DNA from: Rufibacter tibetensis
Lineage (GTDB): Bacteria; Bacteroidota; Bacteroidia; Cytophagales; Hymenobacteraceae
Direction: 5' to 3'
NCBI RefSeq assembly: GCF_001310085.1
Contig: NZ_CP012643.1
Coordinates: 527,001 to 591,000 of the forward strand
Length of the DNA stretch: 64,000 bases
Shown here: one piece after another, positions 43,051 to 52,270 of the stretch
Position numbering within the stretch: the first letter of the stretch is position 1
How the letters are laid out: each line of letters begins with the position of its first letter
Position numbers and translations under genes: made by a program
The notes under the pieces: generated by a model
Seen by the model: only the letters and a program-made list of their open reading frames with translations
What the model was told of the DNA's origin: nothing
The model's database searches: none

Positions 43051-44634
43051 ATGGGGACATATTTTCAGAGTAGCCGCGAAGAAATTTCGTTTACAGTAAG
43101 CACCAATCGTCCCCTCACGCTCTTTGAGTTCAACCGCCGTCTGCGTGAGGAGATTGAGAACGCCCTTCCGCATAAGTACTGGATCATTGCCGAAATCTCT
43201 GAGGCACGGGTTCACCACCAAAGCGGTCACTGTTACCTCACCCTCACCGACAAAGAACCCGGCGCCTCTAAAAGCACCCTCACCGCTCAGGCCAGGGGAA
43301 CCATCTGGAAACGCCAGTACCAGGAAATAGCGCAGTATTTTGAAGCCCAAACCGGGCATCCGCTCAGGGCCGGACTCAAGATCCTGTTCAATGCCAGCCC
43401 ACGGTTCCATGAACTGTATGGGTTCAGCCTGGACATCCATGACGTAGATCCTACCTATACCTTAGGAGACCTTGCACGCCAACGGCAGGAAACCATTGCC
43501 CGCCTGCAGACCGAAGGCTTGCTGGACCTAAACCAAAAGAAAACCCTTCCTGAAGTACCGCAACGCCTGGCCATTATCTCGTCGCCAACGGCTGCGGGGT
43601 ACCAGGATTTTGTGGCGCAATTAGAAAACAACCCGTTTGGCTACTCTTTCAAGCTTAGTCTTTTTGAGGCGAGCGTGCAGGGCATGGAAGCAGTGTCTTC
43701 CATCAAAGCCGCGCTTTCCAGGGTGGCCCTGCAGCAGCAAGCTTTTGATGCGGTGGTGATCATCAGGGGAGGGGGCTCACAGACCGATCTTCTATGCTTT
43801 GACCATTATGAGTTGGCCTCTGCGGTAGCTCAAATGCCTTTGCCAGTATTAACCGGTATTGGACACGAACGCGATGAGTCCATCACTGACCTGGTAGCGC
43901 ACACTCCCCTGAAAACACCAACCGCCGTAGCTGCTTTCTTGATTGACCGATTGAATGAGTTTGAAGCGGCCATAGAAAGTGTGTTCTTCCAGATAAAGGA
44001 GGCTGCGTCTGCGTTAGCTGTTGCCCAGGAGCGCCGGGTTGCCTTGTTGACCTCCCAGATTCAGCAACGCACCAATACGTTTCTGCACAACCGGCAGTAC
44101 CAACTGGAGTGCCAGACCCGTACCTTGTCTGACAAACCGCAGAAGTTCCTTACTGAGGAGCAGCGGCATATCATGTGCGAAGAAATGCGGCTCACTAACA
44201 CGGTGCAAAAGGTACTGAGGGCCCGGGAAACCAAACAGCAGCACTACTCGCAACAGCTGGAAACCAGTAGCCAGAAAAAACTGGAGACTGGCAAAAACAG
44301 ATTGACCCACGTGGAGCACTGCCTTCAGATGTCATCTGAGCAACGCATCCAGAAAGCCCAGTTGCATTTTCAGAAAAACCAGCAAAGGTTGCTTTACGGG
44401 GCCAAAGACCATTTGCAAATCAAAGGCCACCAGCTCCAATTAATAGAAATGGATGTAAAATCTCATGATCCGGAGATTATGCTCATGCGGGGGTACACCC
44501 TTACCTACGTTAACGGAAAGCTGCTGAGGTCTTTGGATCAGGTAGCGCCCGGTGACATCTTGCAGACCCGTTTGCTGGCTGGTAATGTCACCAGCAAAGT
44601 CACCAAAACAAAACAACCAGACCTTTTTGATTAA
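43051..44634 (+). CDS. xseA: Exodeoxyribonuclease VII large subunit
   Basis: A 527-residue protein, longer than the roughly 450 residues usual for XseA because of an extended C-terminal coiled coil. The N-terminal OB domain reads YWIIAEISEARVHHQSGHCYLTL, and the catalytic core shows RLAIISSPTAAGYQDF, VVIIRGGGSQTDL, CFDHYELASAVAQMPLPVLTGIGHERDESITD and HTPLKTPTAVAAF, all family hallmarks. It acts with XseB to degrade single-stranded DNA in mismatch repair and recombination. The small-subunit gene follows after a 124-bp AT-rich inverted repeat. Confidence 0.95.
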   Translation: MGTYFQSSREEISFTVSTNRPLTLFEFNRRLREEIENALPHKYWIIAEISEARVHHQSGHCYLTLTDKEPGASKSTLTAQARGTIWKRQYQEIAQYFEAQTGHPLRAGLKILFNASPRFHELYGFSLDIHDVDPTYTLGDLARQRQETIARLQTEGLLDLNQKKTLPEVPQRLAIISSPTAAGYQDFVAQLENNPFGYSFKLSLFEASVQGMEAVSSIKAALSRVALQQQAFDAVVIIRGGGSQTDLLCFDHYELASAVAQMPLPVLTGIGHERDESITDLVAHTPLKTPTAVAAFLIDRLNEFEAAIESVFFQIKEAASALAVAQERRVALLTSQIQQRTNTFLHNRQYQLECQTRTLSDKPQKFLTEEQRHIMCEEMRLTNTVQKVLRARETKQQHYSQQLETSSQKKLETGKNRLTHVEHCLQMSSEQRIQKAQLHFQKNQQRLLYGAKDHLQIKGHQLQLIEMDVKSHDPEIMLMRGYTLTYVNGKLLRSLDQVAPGDILQTRLLAGNVTSKVTKTKQPDLFD

Positions 44635-44639
44635 CACTA

Positions 44640-44757
44640 TTCAATTAGAAATTAGAGATTAAAAATTAGAAATGACTCAAGCTCCCCTTTCGTCATGGCT
44701 CTAATCCCTCTTTCTTCAATTTCTAATTTTGAATTCATAATTTCTAATTAGAACCGC
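44640..44757. repeat. AT-rich imperfect inverted repeat between xseA and xseB
   Basis: The gap consists of an AATTAGAAATTAGAGATTAA-type block (about 44642-44672) and, on the other side of a short non-repeat centre, its imperfect reverse complement (about 44718-44752, AATTTCTAATTTTGAATTCA). The arms are direct variations of AATTAGAAATTA. It looks like a non-coding palindromic/MITE-like element; no transposase is near. Confidence 0.55.
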
Positions 44758-44758
44758 T

Positions 44759-44971
44759 ATGAGCAACATTACTTATAAACAAGCAACCCAAGAACTAGAG
44801 GCTATTTTGAAAGCTATTGAGAACGATGATGTGGACGTGGATGAACTGACCCAAAAGGTGCAGCGCTCTTCAGAACTCATCAAGTTGTGCAAGCAAAAGC
44901 TCCGCAACGCCGAAGACGCCATCAGTCAGGTATTCCGGGACATCAACTGCGAAGACCCCAAAGCTGAATAA
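44759..44971 (+). CDS. xseB: Exodeoxyribonuclease VII small subunit
   Basis: A 70-residue protein beginning MSNITYKQATQELEAILKAI, with the XseB pattern of two helices (AIENDDVDVDELTQKVQRSSELIKLCKQKL) and a short acidic tail. It forms a complex with XseA. Length is typical. It is separated from xseA by the inverted repeat at 44640-44757 and may depend on read-through from xseA. Confidence 0.9.
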   Translation: MSNITYKQATQELEAILKAIENDDVDVDELTQKVQRSSELIKLCKQKLRNAEDAISQVFRDINCEDPKAE

Positions 44972-45091
44972 CCCTCATTCGTTTATGCCCCTTTTCAAGA
45001 AAAGGGGCATAAATCTTAAGTTCTCCCAGTAAAGGCACTACGTTTTGTAAATCATTTTTAATTCTTTGCTCCACCCTTTAACACAATTCGC

Positions 45092-45946
45092 ATGGCACAT
45101 CCCATTCTAGATCCGCAAGACCTGCTTTCTTTAACCAGGGAAAAGGAGATTGTTCTGATTGATGCCAGGCAAGGACCTCAGGCGTTTGAACAGTACCAGA
45201 AGGAACATCTGGAAGGTGCCCTCCATGCGGATTTAGAGAAAGACTTAGCGAAGGTTCCGCAAGATGCAGCTAAAGGCGGAAGGCATCCCCTGCCCACCCT
45301 ACAGGAATTTGGCGCTTATTTGGGGTCCTTGGGCATTACCCCTTCTACCCACGTGGTTATTTATGATGACAAGAACGGAACAAATGCGGCCTCCCGGTTT
45401 TGGTGGATGCTGAAAGCTGTAGGGCATGAAGAAGTCCAGGTTCTGGATGGCGGCTTGCAGGCTGCTTTGCAAGCTGGTTTTCCTGCCAGCGACACACTTC
45501 CAACACCCAGAACTGCGCCTTCCTACCCTGTTACTACCTGGCAACGCCCTATGGCTGATCTGGAGGAAGTGGCAAAGGTTGCCCAAGACAAAAACCATTT
45601 GGTTATTGATGTGCGGGATGCTTACCGGTATTTAGGGGAAAGCGAACCCATTGATCCGGTGGCAGGGCATATACCTGGAGCAACCAACATTCCGCTGACC
45701 GGAAATTTACGACCTGATGGCCGTTTCCTTTCATCGCAGGAGCTTCAGGAAAAATATGGTGCAGCCTTGAAAGAGGTAAACCCAGAGAATGTCATTGTGC
45801 ATTGTGGTTCTGGCGTCACGGCTTGCCACACTTTGCTGGCTCTGGAAAGTGCCGGAATCAAAGGAGCTAAACTGTACGTTGGTTCCTGGAGTGAATGGTG
45901 CCGGAACGACCAGCCTATTGGAGTTGGTGAGGAAACACAACGGTAA
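45092..45946 (+). CDS. 3-mercaptopyruvate/thiosulfate sulfurtransferase (tandem rhodanese)
   Basis: A 284-residue protein with two rhodanese domains (about 5-130, inactive, and 155-280, active). The active loop is CGSGVTACH, matching the CG[S/A]GVTA signature of 3-mercaptopyruvate sulfurtransferase rather than CRKGVT of thiosulfate sulfurtransferase. Both domains show family features: HLEGALHADL and HVVIYDDKNGTNAASRFWWML in the first, VIDVRDAYRYLGE and GHIPGATNIPLTG in the second. It transfers sulfur from mercaptopyruvate to thiols or cyanide. Single gene. Confidence 0.93.
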   Translation: MAHPILDPQDLLSLTREKEIVLIDARQGPQAFEQYQKEHLEGALHADLEKDLAKVPQDAAKGGRHPLPTLQEFGAYLGSLGITPSTHVVIYDDKNGTNAASRFWWMLKAVGHEEVQVLDGGLQAALQAGFPASDTLPTPRTAPSYPVTTWQRPMADLEEVAKVAQDKNHLVIDVRDAYRYLGESEPIDPVAGHIPGATNIPLTGNLRPDGRFLSSQELQEKYGAALKEVNPENVIVHCGSGVTACHTLLALESAGIKGAKLYVGSWSEWCRNDQPIGVGEETQR

Positions 45947-46011
45947 AGCTGGGTTACCCCCTCAACTTAGGTTCATGTCATTTTAAGCCTACCTTGGCAT
46001 AAATGCATTTA

Positions 46012-46053
46012 AAACAGAAAGGCCGCCTCTGATCAGAGGCGGCCTTTCTGTTT
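46012..46053. terminator. Bidirectional terminator between sulfurtransferase and subtilase genes
   Basis: A perfect 21-bp palindrome (46012-46032 and 46033-46053) with AAACAGAAAGGCCGCC arms between convergent genes. The first part of the arm is nearly identical to the terminator at 2213-2252. Confidence 0.92.
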
Positions 46054-46069
46054 GGGTTATTTAAATCTT

Positions 46070-47287
46070 CTATAAGTGAATGATTGGATCAGCGTTTCCG
46101 TCTGGATCACCCTTCACGTAACCACTAATGGCTGGGTTTCCACCTGTCATGAGCATTACTCCTGCTGCGTGCGGAGTAGCCATAGAGGTACCACTAATGG
46201 TGTTATACCCTCCATCCTTCCAAGTTGACTGAACACTAACCCCAGGAGCACAAAAATCTACCGGCGGGTTGCCATAGTTGGAGAAAGATGCCCACGTATC
46301 TGTGCTGTTCATGGCCGAGATGGTGTACACGTTCAACCCATTGGCTCTGGCCGGAGAATGGTTATTGGCATCATCGTTTTCGTTTCCGGAGGCCAGGCAG
46401 AAAATAACGCCACCCTTGGCTGCGTTTATTACCGCATTATCTAGGGTGGTAGAGACACCACCACCTAAGCTCATGTTGGCAACATCTCCTGGTTTTCCGT
46501 TTGCAGCCACATAGTCAATTCCAGCTATTACGCCAGAAGTTGTGCCGCTACCGCGTGCATCTAATACTTTAACCGCTACAACGGTGGCATTTGCCGCCAC
46601 CCCTACTACGCCTATGGAATTATTGATGGCCGCAATGGTACCTGCCACGTGGGTACCATGTCCATTTCCGTCATCTGCTGAACCAGCATCTTTACCAGAA
46701 GTAAACACAGTCATGCTGCGTGCCACATCTACTTTCAAATCTGGGTGGTCCAGGTCAATTCCAGAGTCAATCACCCAGGCAACTTTACCGGTTCCATCGC
46801 CAGTACCCACACGGGCAATTCCGTAAGGAGTTACCTGAGCGGGTTGGGTAGTTCCGCCGCCAGTTGGCTTGCCTAAACTGATTACCTTGTCTGGCTCTAC
46901 ATAGGCTACGCGCCCGTCACGACCTAACTTTGCTGCTTCATCTGTTGTAAGCTCAACGGCAAACCCCTGGATAGCTTTTCCGAAAGATCTTTCAACCGCC
47001 TCAGGATTGATGCCACGTTCCCGTAGAATCTGCTGACCGAAATTTTTCACCTGACGTAATCTCTCTGGGTAAGAAGCATTTGCTGCTAAACGCAAACCGC
47101 TCCCTGACTTCAGAACCACAATGTATTTTCCAGCTATGATAGCGCCACTGTTAGAAGAAGCAACAACCTCTTCTGGCTGCACAGCTTCTTCTGCCTGCTC
47201 GCAGCTTTGGAATGTACAAGATGAAGCTATCAAGGCAGCTCCAATTAAGAATTTGAACGAGGAGATGGTACGGTACTTTTTGGTCAT
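46070..47287 (-). CDS. Secreted S8 (subtilisin-family) serine protease
   Basis: A 405-residue lipoprotein-like secreted protease; the ATG at 47287 gives a signal sequence (FKFLIGAALIASSC). An I9 inhibitor propeptide occupies about residues 48-125 (GKYIVVLKSG, RSFGKAIQGFAVELTTDEA). The catalytic triad is in VIDSGIDLDHPDL (Asp), GHGTHVAGTIA (His) and SGTSMATPHAAGVM (Ser), with the oxyanion Asn in LASGNENDDA. Proteinase K-like cysteine positions and a short C-terminal tail complete it. It should process or degrade proteins outside the cytoplasm after removal of its propeptide. Single gene. Confidence 0.95.
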   Translation of the reverse strand: MTKKYRTISSFKFLIGAALIASSCTFQSCEQAEEAVQPEEVVASSNSGAIIAGKYIVVLKSGSGLRLAANASYPERLRQVKNFGQQILRERGINPEAVERSFGKAIQGFAVELTTDEAAKLGRDGRVAYVEPDKVISLGKPTGGGTTQPAQVTPYGIARVGTGDGTGKVAWVIDSGIDLDHPDLKVDVARSMTVFTSGKDAGSADDGNGHGTHVAGTIAAINNSIGVVGVAANATVVAVKVLDARGSGTTSGVIAGIDYVAANGKPGDVANMSLGGGVSTTLDNAVINAAKGGVIFCLASGNENDDANNHSPARANGLNVYTISAMNSTDTWASFSNYGNPPVDFCAPGVSVQSTWKDGGYNTISGTSMATPHAAGVMLMTGGNPAISGYVKGDPDGNADPIIHL

Positions 47288-47639
47288 GAGAAAATGGTTT
47301 TGTTTGTTAGGTTGGAATTGGGGCATACATCGAAATGAATGGTAACGAATATAGATACAAGAAAAATAACTACCAATAGTTATTCTATGAATCTTTCAAC
47401 TACTTAAACCGTATAGAGCGCTTTTATATTAAATTTTCCTATTATTAAAACTCATTAAACAAGCTGAAAACTGTGATTTTATAATATAGAAGGCAGTTTT
47501 ACAAAGAAATAAGGAAGGTTTCACATTCCACTTTTCCGGCTTTGAAAACAAATCAAAAGGTAACTTCGCTCCTTCTTTTTAAGAAATAATCTTCTCTTTT
47601 TAGTTTTACTAAGGTAATAAGGGTCAAAAAAACATAAAA
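47288..47639. other. Divergent intergenic region, subtilase and cyclophilin genes
   Basis: 352 AT-rich bases. TAACTTCG (47562-47569) with TTTG 21 bp earlier is a weak candidate promoter for the cyclophilin gene, and TATATTCG on the minus strand near 47351-47358 for the subtilase. No gene is seen. Confidence 0.4.
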
Positions 47640-48407
47640 ATGAAGACAAAGCATTCTGTGTCATTAACTTATATAAAGATATCCTTAGGGATATTGCTTA
47701 CCCTACTAGGGGCTTGCGGCCAGAGACAGGAGAAGCCAGCACAAGCCAATACTAATGCCCCCGCTCCTACTCCCGTCCCTACAATCCTCACCCAGGACAT
47801 GGTGGTGGATACGCTTACCGCTTATGGGCAGGCCCACCCAAATGACACCCTGGTTCTGATCAGTACTCCTAAGGGCGATATTAAAATCAGATTATACAAA
47901 GACACTCCTCTGCATCGGGCCAACTTTGTCCGGCTTGCCAATTATGGGTTCTTTGACAAAACCGTCTTCTTTAGAGTAGAAAAGGATTTCATGATCCAGG
48001 GCGGAAGGTCAGATTTTCAGACCATGAAGATTGGTTCGTATAAAATTCCGGCAGAGATAAAGCCTCATTATTTCCACAAGCGCGGCGCAGTGGGCATGGC
48101 CCGGTACGGAGATGACCAGAACCCAGAGCGCATGTCTTCAAACAAAGACTTTTACATTGTTCAGGGCCACAAGCTGCCCGATTATGAACTACAGGCCAAC
48201 ATCAAAGAGTTCAACCTGAACCTGACACCCGCTCAAAAACGGGTGTACCGTACCCAAGGCGGCGCTCCTAATTTGGACCAAACCTTCACGGTAATTGGAG
48301 AAGTGATAGACGGTATTGAAGTGGTAGACAGCATTGCCGCTGTACCGGTAGACCAGACCAAATGGCCCATCAACGATGTAGGCATGAAAGTTAAAGTGAT
48401 CAGGTAG
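47640..48407 (+). CDS. Cyclophilin-type peptidyl-prolyl isomerase lipoprotein
   Basis: A 255-residue lipoprotein (signal peptide ending at lipobox LLGAC) followed by a Pro/Ala-rich linker and a cyclophilin domain from about residue 70 to the end. Family motifs include GDIKIRLYKDTPLHRANFVRL, GFFDKTVFFRVEKDFMIQGG, GAVGMARYGDDQNPERMSSN and TVIGEVIDGIEVVDSI. It speeds proline cis-trans isomerisation during folding of envelope proteins. An insert near residues 180-210 (HKLPDYELQANIKEFNLNLT) is unusual and probably a surface loop. Single gene with terminator. Confidence 0.93.
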   Translation: MKTKHSVSLTYIKISLGILLTLLGACGQRQEKPAQANTNAPAPTPVPTILTQDMVVDTLTAYGQAHPNDTLVLISTPKGDIKIRLYKDTPLHRANFVRLANYGFFDKTVFFRVEKDFMIQGGRSDFQTMKIGSYKIPAEIKPHYFHKRGAVGMARYGDDQNPERMSSNKDFYIVQGHKLPDYELQANIKEFNLNLTPAQKRVYRTQGGAPNLDQTFTVIGEVIDGIEVVDSIAAVPVDQTKWPINDVGMKVKVIR

Positions 48408-48431
48408 GTTAAACTTCAATTAACCTTAAAC

Positions 48432-48463
48432 AAAAACGCACCTCAAAAATGAGGTGCGTTTTT
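48432..48463. terminator. Terminator between cyclophilin and M13 peptidase genes
   Basis: 14-bp inverted repeat AAAAACGCACCTCA/TGAGGTGCGTTTTT (48432-48445, 48450-48463), serving convergent genes. Confidence 0.9.
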
Positions 48464-48497
48464 TATGGTGTTTTGCCAAAAGGCTTAGAAACAGATC

Positions 48498-50588
48498 TTA
48501 CCAAATATGCACCCGCTCTGCGTCTGGACGGTACATTTTGTTTCCCGGACCACAACCAAAAGCTTTGTAGAACTGCGGCATGTTAGACAACGGACCGTTG
48601 ATTCTGAACATAGCCGGAGAGTGCGGATCTGTTAACACCTGCTGGCGTAAAGCGGCTTGGGTAGAGTTGTTCCGCCAGATCTGCGCCCATGCCAGGAAGA
48701 AACGCTGGTCTGGGGTGAATCCATCAATTTTACCTACGTTCTTGTTCGCGATGGCTTTCTGCAGGGCACTGAAGGCGATGTTCAAACCTCCTATATCAGC
48801 TATGTTTTCGCCCATGGTGAGTTTACCGTTCACAAACACACTATCTAACGGCTGGTAAGCGCTGTACTGACGGTCTACTAAGTCTGTACGCTCCTTGAAC
48901 TTGGCTTTGTCTTCGGCAGTCCACCAGTCGCGCAGGTTTCCTTCATGGTCAAACTGGCTGCCCTGGTCATCAAAGCCGTGGGTTAATTCGTGGCCAATTA
49001 CGGCACCCATACCGCCGTAGTTCACGGCATCATCGGCTTTAGGATCAAAGAATGGCGGCTGAAGAATTCCGGCCGGAAACACAATCTCGTTCATGCTGGG
49101 GCTGTAGTACGCATTCACCGTAGGCGGCGTCATTCCCCACTCGGTGCGGTCTACCGGCTGACCCAGTTTTGACACGTTGCGGCGGTAATTCCACTGCGCT
49201 GCGTTCATCATGTTCTGCAGGTAGGAGGTGCGGCTGATGTTCAGGCCAGAATAGTCTCTCCATTTGTCTGGATACCCTATTTTCACAGCAAAGGCATTCA
49301 GTTTGGTGAGGGCCTGCTGTTTGGTGGTTTCACTCATCCAATCCAGGTTTTTTACGTGCTCCTGAAAAGCGGCCCGAAGGTTATTCACCATCTCCAGTGC
49401 TTTCGCTTTTGCTTCTGGCGAGAAGGTTTTCTCTACATAGGCCTGTCCCAAAGCTTCACCGATGGTAGCATCGGTTGTATTCAGAATACGCTTCCAGCGC
49501 GGCTGCATGGCTTTGGCGCCGCTCAGGAACTTGTTATAGAAGTTGAAATTCTCCTGAACAAAGGCCATGGGCAGATAGTTGGCGGTACTGCGTACCAGGT
49601 GCCAGCGCAGATAGGTTTTCCAATCGGCTACAGGCACAGAGGCTAGCATGGCGTTCGCTTCTTTGAAGAACTCTGGCTGAGCCACAATCATTTCCTTAGC
49701 CGCCTTCGCGTTCAGGTTGGTGAGCATTGAACTCCAGTTGAAGTTCGGGGCCAGTTTCTGCACCTCAGCAATGCTCATCTTGTTATACGTGGCATACGGA
49801 TCACGCTGCTGCACACGGCTCATAGAGGCTTTGGCCAGACGGGTTTCCATGGCTACTACCTTGGCAGCGTTCTGACGGGCTTTGGCTTCTGAGTCGCCTA
49901 AAAGTTGGAACATGCGGCTCACATGGCGCTCATATTCCTCTTTCACGCTTTTAGAACGGGCATCAGTGTTGAGGTAGTAATCACGGTCTGGCAAGCCCAA
50001 ACCACCCTGCCTAATGCTGGCAATGTGCTGGGTGCTGTTCTTACGGTCCTGGCTTACCCCAAACCCGAACAAAGCGCCGCTTCCCATCATCTTTTGGTGG
50101 GCAAGGGTTTGCAACAAAGTTGTGCGGTCTTTAATGGCGTTGATACGATCCAACTCAGGTTTCAATGGCGTAAGCCCCGCCTGTTCAATTGCAACTGAGT
50201 CCATGCCCGCAGCATAGAAATCGCCTACCATTTGCGTGCTTGATCCCTTGGCGGCATTGGTCTGCGCCACGGCGGCGTCTACCACCGCCCGTAGAGCGGC
50301 ATTGTTGTTATTGGCTAGTTCATTGAAACTGCCCCAACGGTACTCGGCCGCCGGTACCGGATTGTTTTTCAACCATCCGCCGTTCGCAAACATGTTAAAG
50401 TCCTCACAGGGCGAAACACTGCGGTCCAGGTTTGCCATGTTCAGCCCTACCCCTTTTACCTCAGGCTCAGACTGACTTACTGCCGGTGTTTCTGTAGTAG
50501 CCGTTTGCTGTACGGCTGGTTTGGAGCAACCGGCGGCCACTACCCCACTAAAGGCAGAGGCCAGCCATAATAGATTTCTTTTCTTCAT
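48498..50588 (-). CDS. M13-family (neprilysin/PepO-like) metallopeptidase lipoprotein
   Basis: A 696-residue lipoprotein; the ATG at 50588 gives a signal peptide ending at the lipobox VAAGC. The zinc site is in VIGHELTHGFDDQG (HExxH), and the third ligand with its partner in GENIADIGG. The C-terminal signature MYRPDAERVHIW is intact. Peptidases of this family cleave oligopeptides outside the cytoplasm. All catalytic elements are present and length is normal. The N-terminal MANLDRSVSPCEDFNMFANGGW is the conserved family entry. Single gene. Confidence 0.95.
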   Translation of the reverse strand: MKKRNLLWLASAFSGVVAAGCSKPAVQQTATTETPAVSQSEPEVKGVGLNMANLDRSVSPCEDFNMFANGGWLKNNPVPAAEYRWGSFNELANNNNAALRAVVDAAVAQTNAAKGSSTQMVGDFYAAGMDSVAIEQAGLTPLKPELDRINAIKDRTTLLQTLAHQKMMGSGALFGFGVSQDRKNSTQHIASIRQGGLGLPDRDYYLNTDARSKSVKEEYERHVSRMFQLLGDSEAKARQNAAKVVAMETRLAKASMSRVQQRDPYATYNKMSIAEVQKLAPNFNWSSMLTNLNAKAAKEMIVAQPEFFKEANAMLASVPVADWKTYLRWHLVRSTANYLPMAFVQENFNFYNKFLSGAKAMQPRWKRILNTTDATIGEALGQAYVEKTFSPEAKAKALEMVNNLRAAFQEHVKNLDWMSETTKQQALTKLNAFAVKIGYPDKWRDYSGLNISRTSYLQNMMNAAQWNYRRNVSKLGQPVDRTEWGMTPPTVNAYYSPSMNEIVFPAGILQPPFFDPKADDAVNYGGMGAVIGHELTHGFDDQGSQFDHEGNLRDWWTAEDKAKFKERTDLVDRQYSAYQPLDSVFVNGKLTMGENIADIGGLNIAFSALQKAIANKNVGKIDGFTPDQRFFLAWAQIWRNNSTQAALRQQVLTDPHSPAMFRINGPLSNMPQFYKAFGCGPGNKMYRPDAERVHIW

Positions 50589-50821
50589 AAAGATGTAATT
50601 GATTGACAACAAGTTGACTCTTTTGAATCCTTATTGAATAGCAATATAAAAATGCTAGGTCCTGAAAGCAAGAAAAACAAACAAACGCTTGTAAAACTTA
50701 CCTGATGACCTTTCAGAAACGCAGGACAAGGCACAGGTATTCTACCCACTCCCTCTATGTTCAATTTAACAGAGAAAAAGGTTTTTAGCAGGTGATTTTG
50801 GAAAACAGACCTAAATCGTAA

Positions 50822-51760
50822 CTAACTCAAAGGAGCATGGTCTGTCTCGCGCCATTCATAGAAGGTGGCGAAATGCTTGGGATGCAAAGGGAGGTTCATG
50901 TACCGGGCGTACACCAGAGTAAAGCAGGCCCCAAAGAAGAAGATCATCGCTGAATAAAAGATAAACAACAGCAACACCACAATGGAACCGGAGGTAGCGT
51001 AAAGCGAACCCAGGTCACTGTTGATCAACACCCGCGCCAGGACCATCTTGCCTAACAGAAACAGTAAGGCTGTAACGGTGGCCCCCACCCAAACCGCCTT
51101 TTTAGGCATGTGGGCAAAAGGCAAAAACCGGAAGATGATGGCAAACCAGGTAGTCTCTACCAGAAAACCAAAGGCCCGGTTTAGGACCTGGATGAGGCGA
51201 AGTTGAAAATGCTCATCCACCAGCAGGTAATGATCATTCAGAAAAGCGATGGAAGCATCCATTACCAGAAAGGCAAGGAACAGCAACCCACTTGAGAAGA
51301 TAATGAGCAATGCCCTGAACCGGTTGCGCAAGGCCCCTCGCAAGTGCTGGTGCCCCCGCACTTTAATGCTCCAGAGCTGGTTCAAAGAGTTCTGGATGAC
51401 AGTAAATAAAGTAGTGGAAACAAACGTCAGGAACAGGAAACTGAAGGCAGCTGCCCACCCGTTGCCCTGCAAATCCAGAAAGTTGGTTAAAATTAGTTCT
51501 ATCTGGCCGGCCACATCCTCCCCTACCAGGCCTCTTAGTTTTTCAAACAGCTCACCCGTAATAAGGGCATCATTGAAGAGGACTCCTAATAAGGAGATAA
51601 CCAGAATGAGTGTAGGCGGAAGCGCAAAAAGAGTAAAAAACGCCGCCGAAGAAGCCAGCCGGAGCGGATCATTCGCCCGGAACAAATTAAAAGCATCCTT
51701 GAAAATCTGCAGCGCCGGCTGCAATGTGTAGACAAGTTGGGAAGGCATACTACTAATCAT
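50822..51760 (-). CDS. YihY/virulence factor BrkB family membrane protein
   Basis: A 312-residue membrane protein with about six transmembrane segments. It shows the YihY pattern: NDPLRLASSAAFFTLFALPPTLILVISLLG at the N-terminus, GWAAAFSFLFLTFVSTTLFTVIQNSLNQLW, and a final SIVVLLLFIFYSAMIFFFGACFTLVYARYM. An internal Met at residue 5 is an equally possible start. The family was once annotated as ribonuclease BN but has no proven enzymatic role; it is probably a transporter. Single gene. Confidence 0.9.
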   Translation of the reverse strand: MISSMPSQLVYTLQPALQIFKDAFNLFRANDPLRLASSAAFFTLFALPPTLILVISLLGVLFNDALITGELFEKLRGLVGEDVAGQIELILTNFLDLQGNGWAAAFSFLFLTFVSTTLFTVIQNSLNQLWSIKVRGHQHLRGALRNRFRALLIIFSSGLLFLAFLVMDASIAFLNDHYLLVDEHFQLRLIQVLNRAFGFLVETTWFAIIFRFLPFAHMPKKAVWVGATVTALLFLLGKMVLARVLINSDLGSLYATSGSIVVLLLFIFYSAMIFFFGACFTLVYARYMNLPLHPKHFATFYEWRETDHAPLS

Positions 51761-51910
51761 CTCGCCCCATTACGTAAAGAACCGTTTCAAAGCCGATTTT
51801 CAGAAAAGAAAGGGAAAACATCCTGAAAACTTATCAAGAATATACATCTACTTGCTAACACCTTCCTTTTAAAATTCACGTTCCTAGCCGAGCAGGATAT
51901 AAGTTTCAGA

Positions 51911-52270
51911 TTACAGCAGTTCTTTGGCCGGGTCCCAGAAATGCTTCTCAAAATTTACTACCTGTCCGTCTTTCACCTGCACGCCCTCGCGCTCCAGGTA
52001 CTCCTGCATGGCATTGGGAGACTCAAAGTGCTGTTTACCGGTAAGCAAGCCGTTTCGGTTCACCACCCGGTACCCCGGAAGGCTGGACACTCCGTTTTGG
52101 TCATGAGAGGCAATCAGGGCCCAGCCTACCATTCTGGCCGAACCTTTAGAGCCCAGGTACGCCGCAATGGCACCATAGGAAGTGACCCGGCCCGGCGGAA
52201 TAAGTTTCACCACTTCATAGACATCCTGGAAGAAATTGGTTCTTTTCTCTGCGGCATTTGAGGTAGGCAT
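51911..52270 (-). CDS. Alkyltransferase-like DNA-repair protein (MGMT family, no acceptor cysteine)
   Basis: A 119-residue protein starting at the ATG at 52270 (the longer frame begins with TTG). It is the DNA-binding domain of O6-alkylguanine-DNA alkyltransferase: FQDVYEVVKLIPPGRVTSYGAIAAYLG and MVGWALIASHDQNGVSSLPGYRVVNRNG. The alkyl-acceptor Cys of the PCHRV motif is Gly here (PGYRVV), the diagnostic change of alkyltransferase-like (ATL) proteins, which bind alkylated guanine and hand the lesion to nucleotide-excision repair. It therefore cannot repair by alkyl transfer. Single gene. Confidence 0.88.
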   Translation of the reverse strand: MPTSNAAEKRTNFFQDVYEVVKLIPPGRVTSYGAIAAYLGSKGSARMVGWALIASHDQNGVSSLPGYRVVNRNGLLTGKQHFESPNAMQEYLEREGVQVKDGQVVNFEKHFWDPAKELL

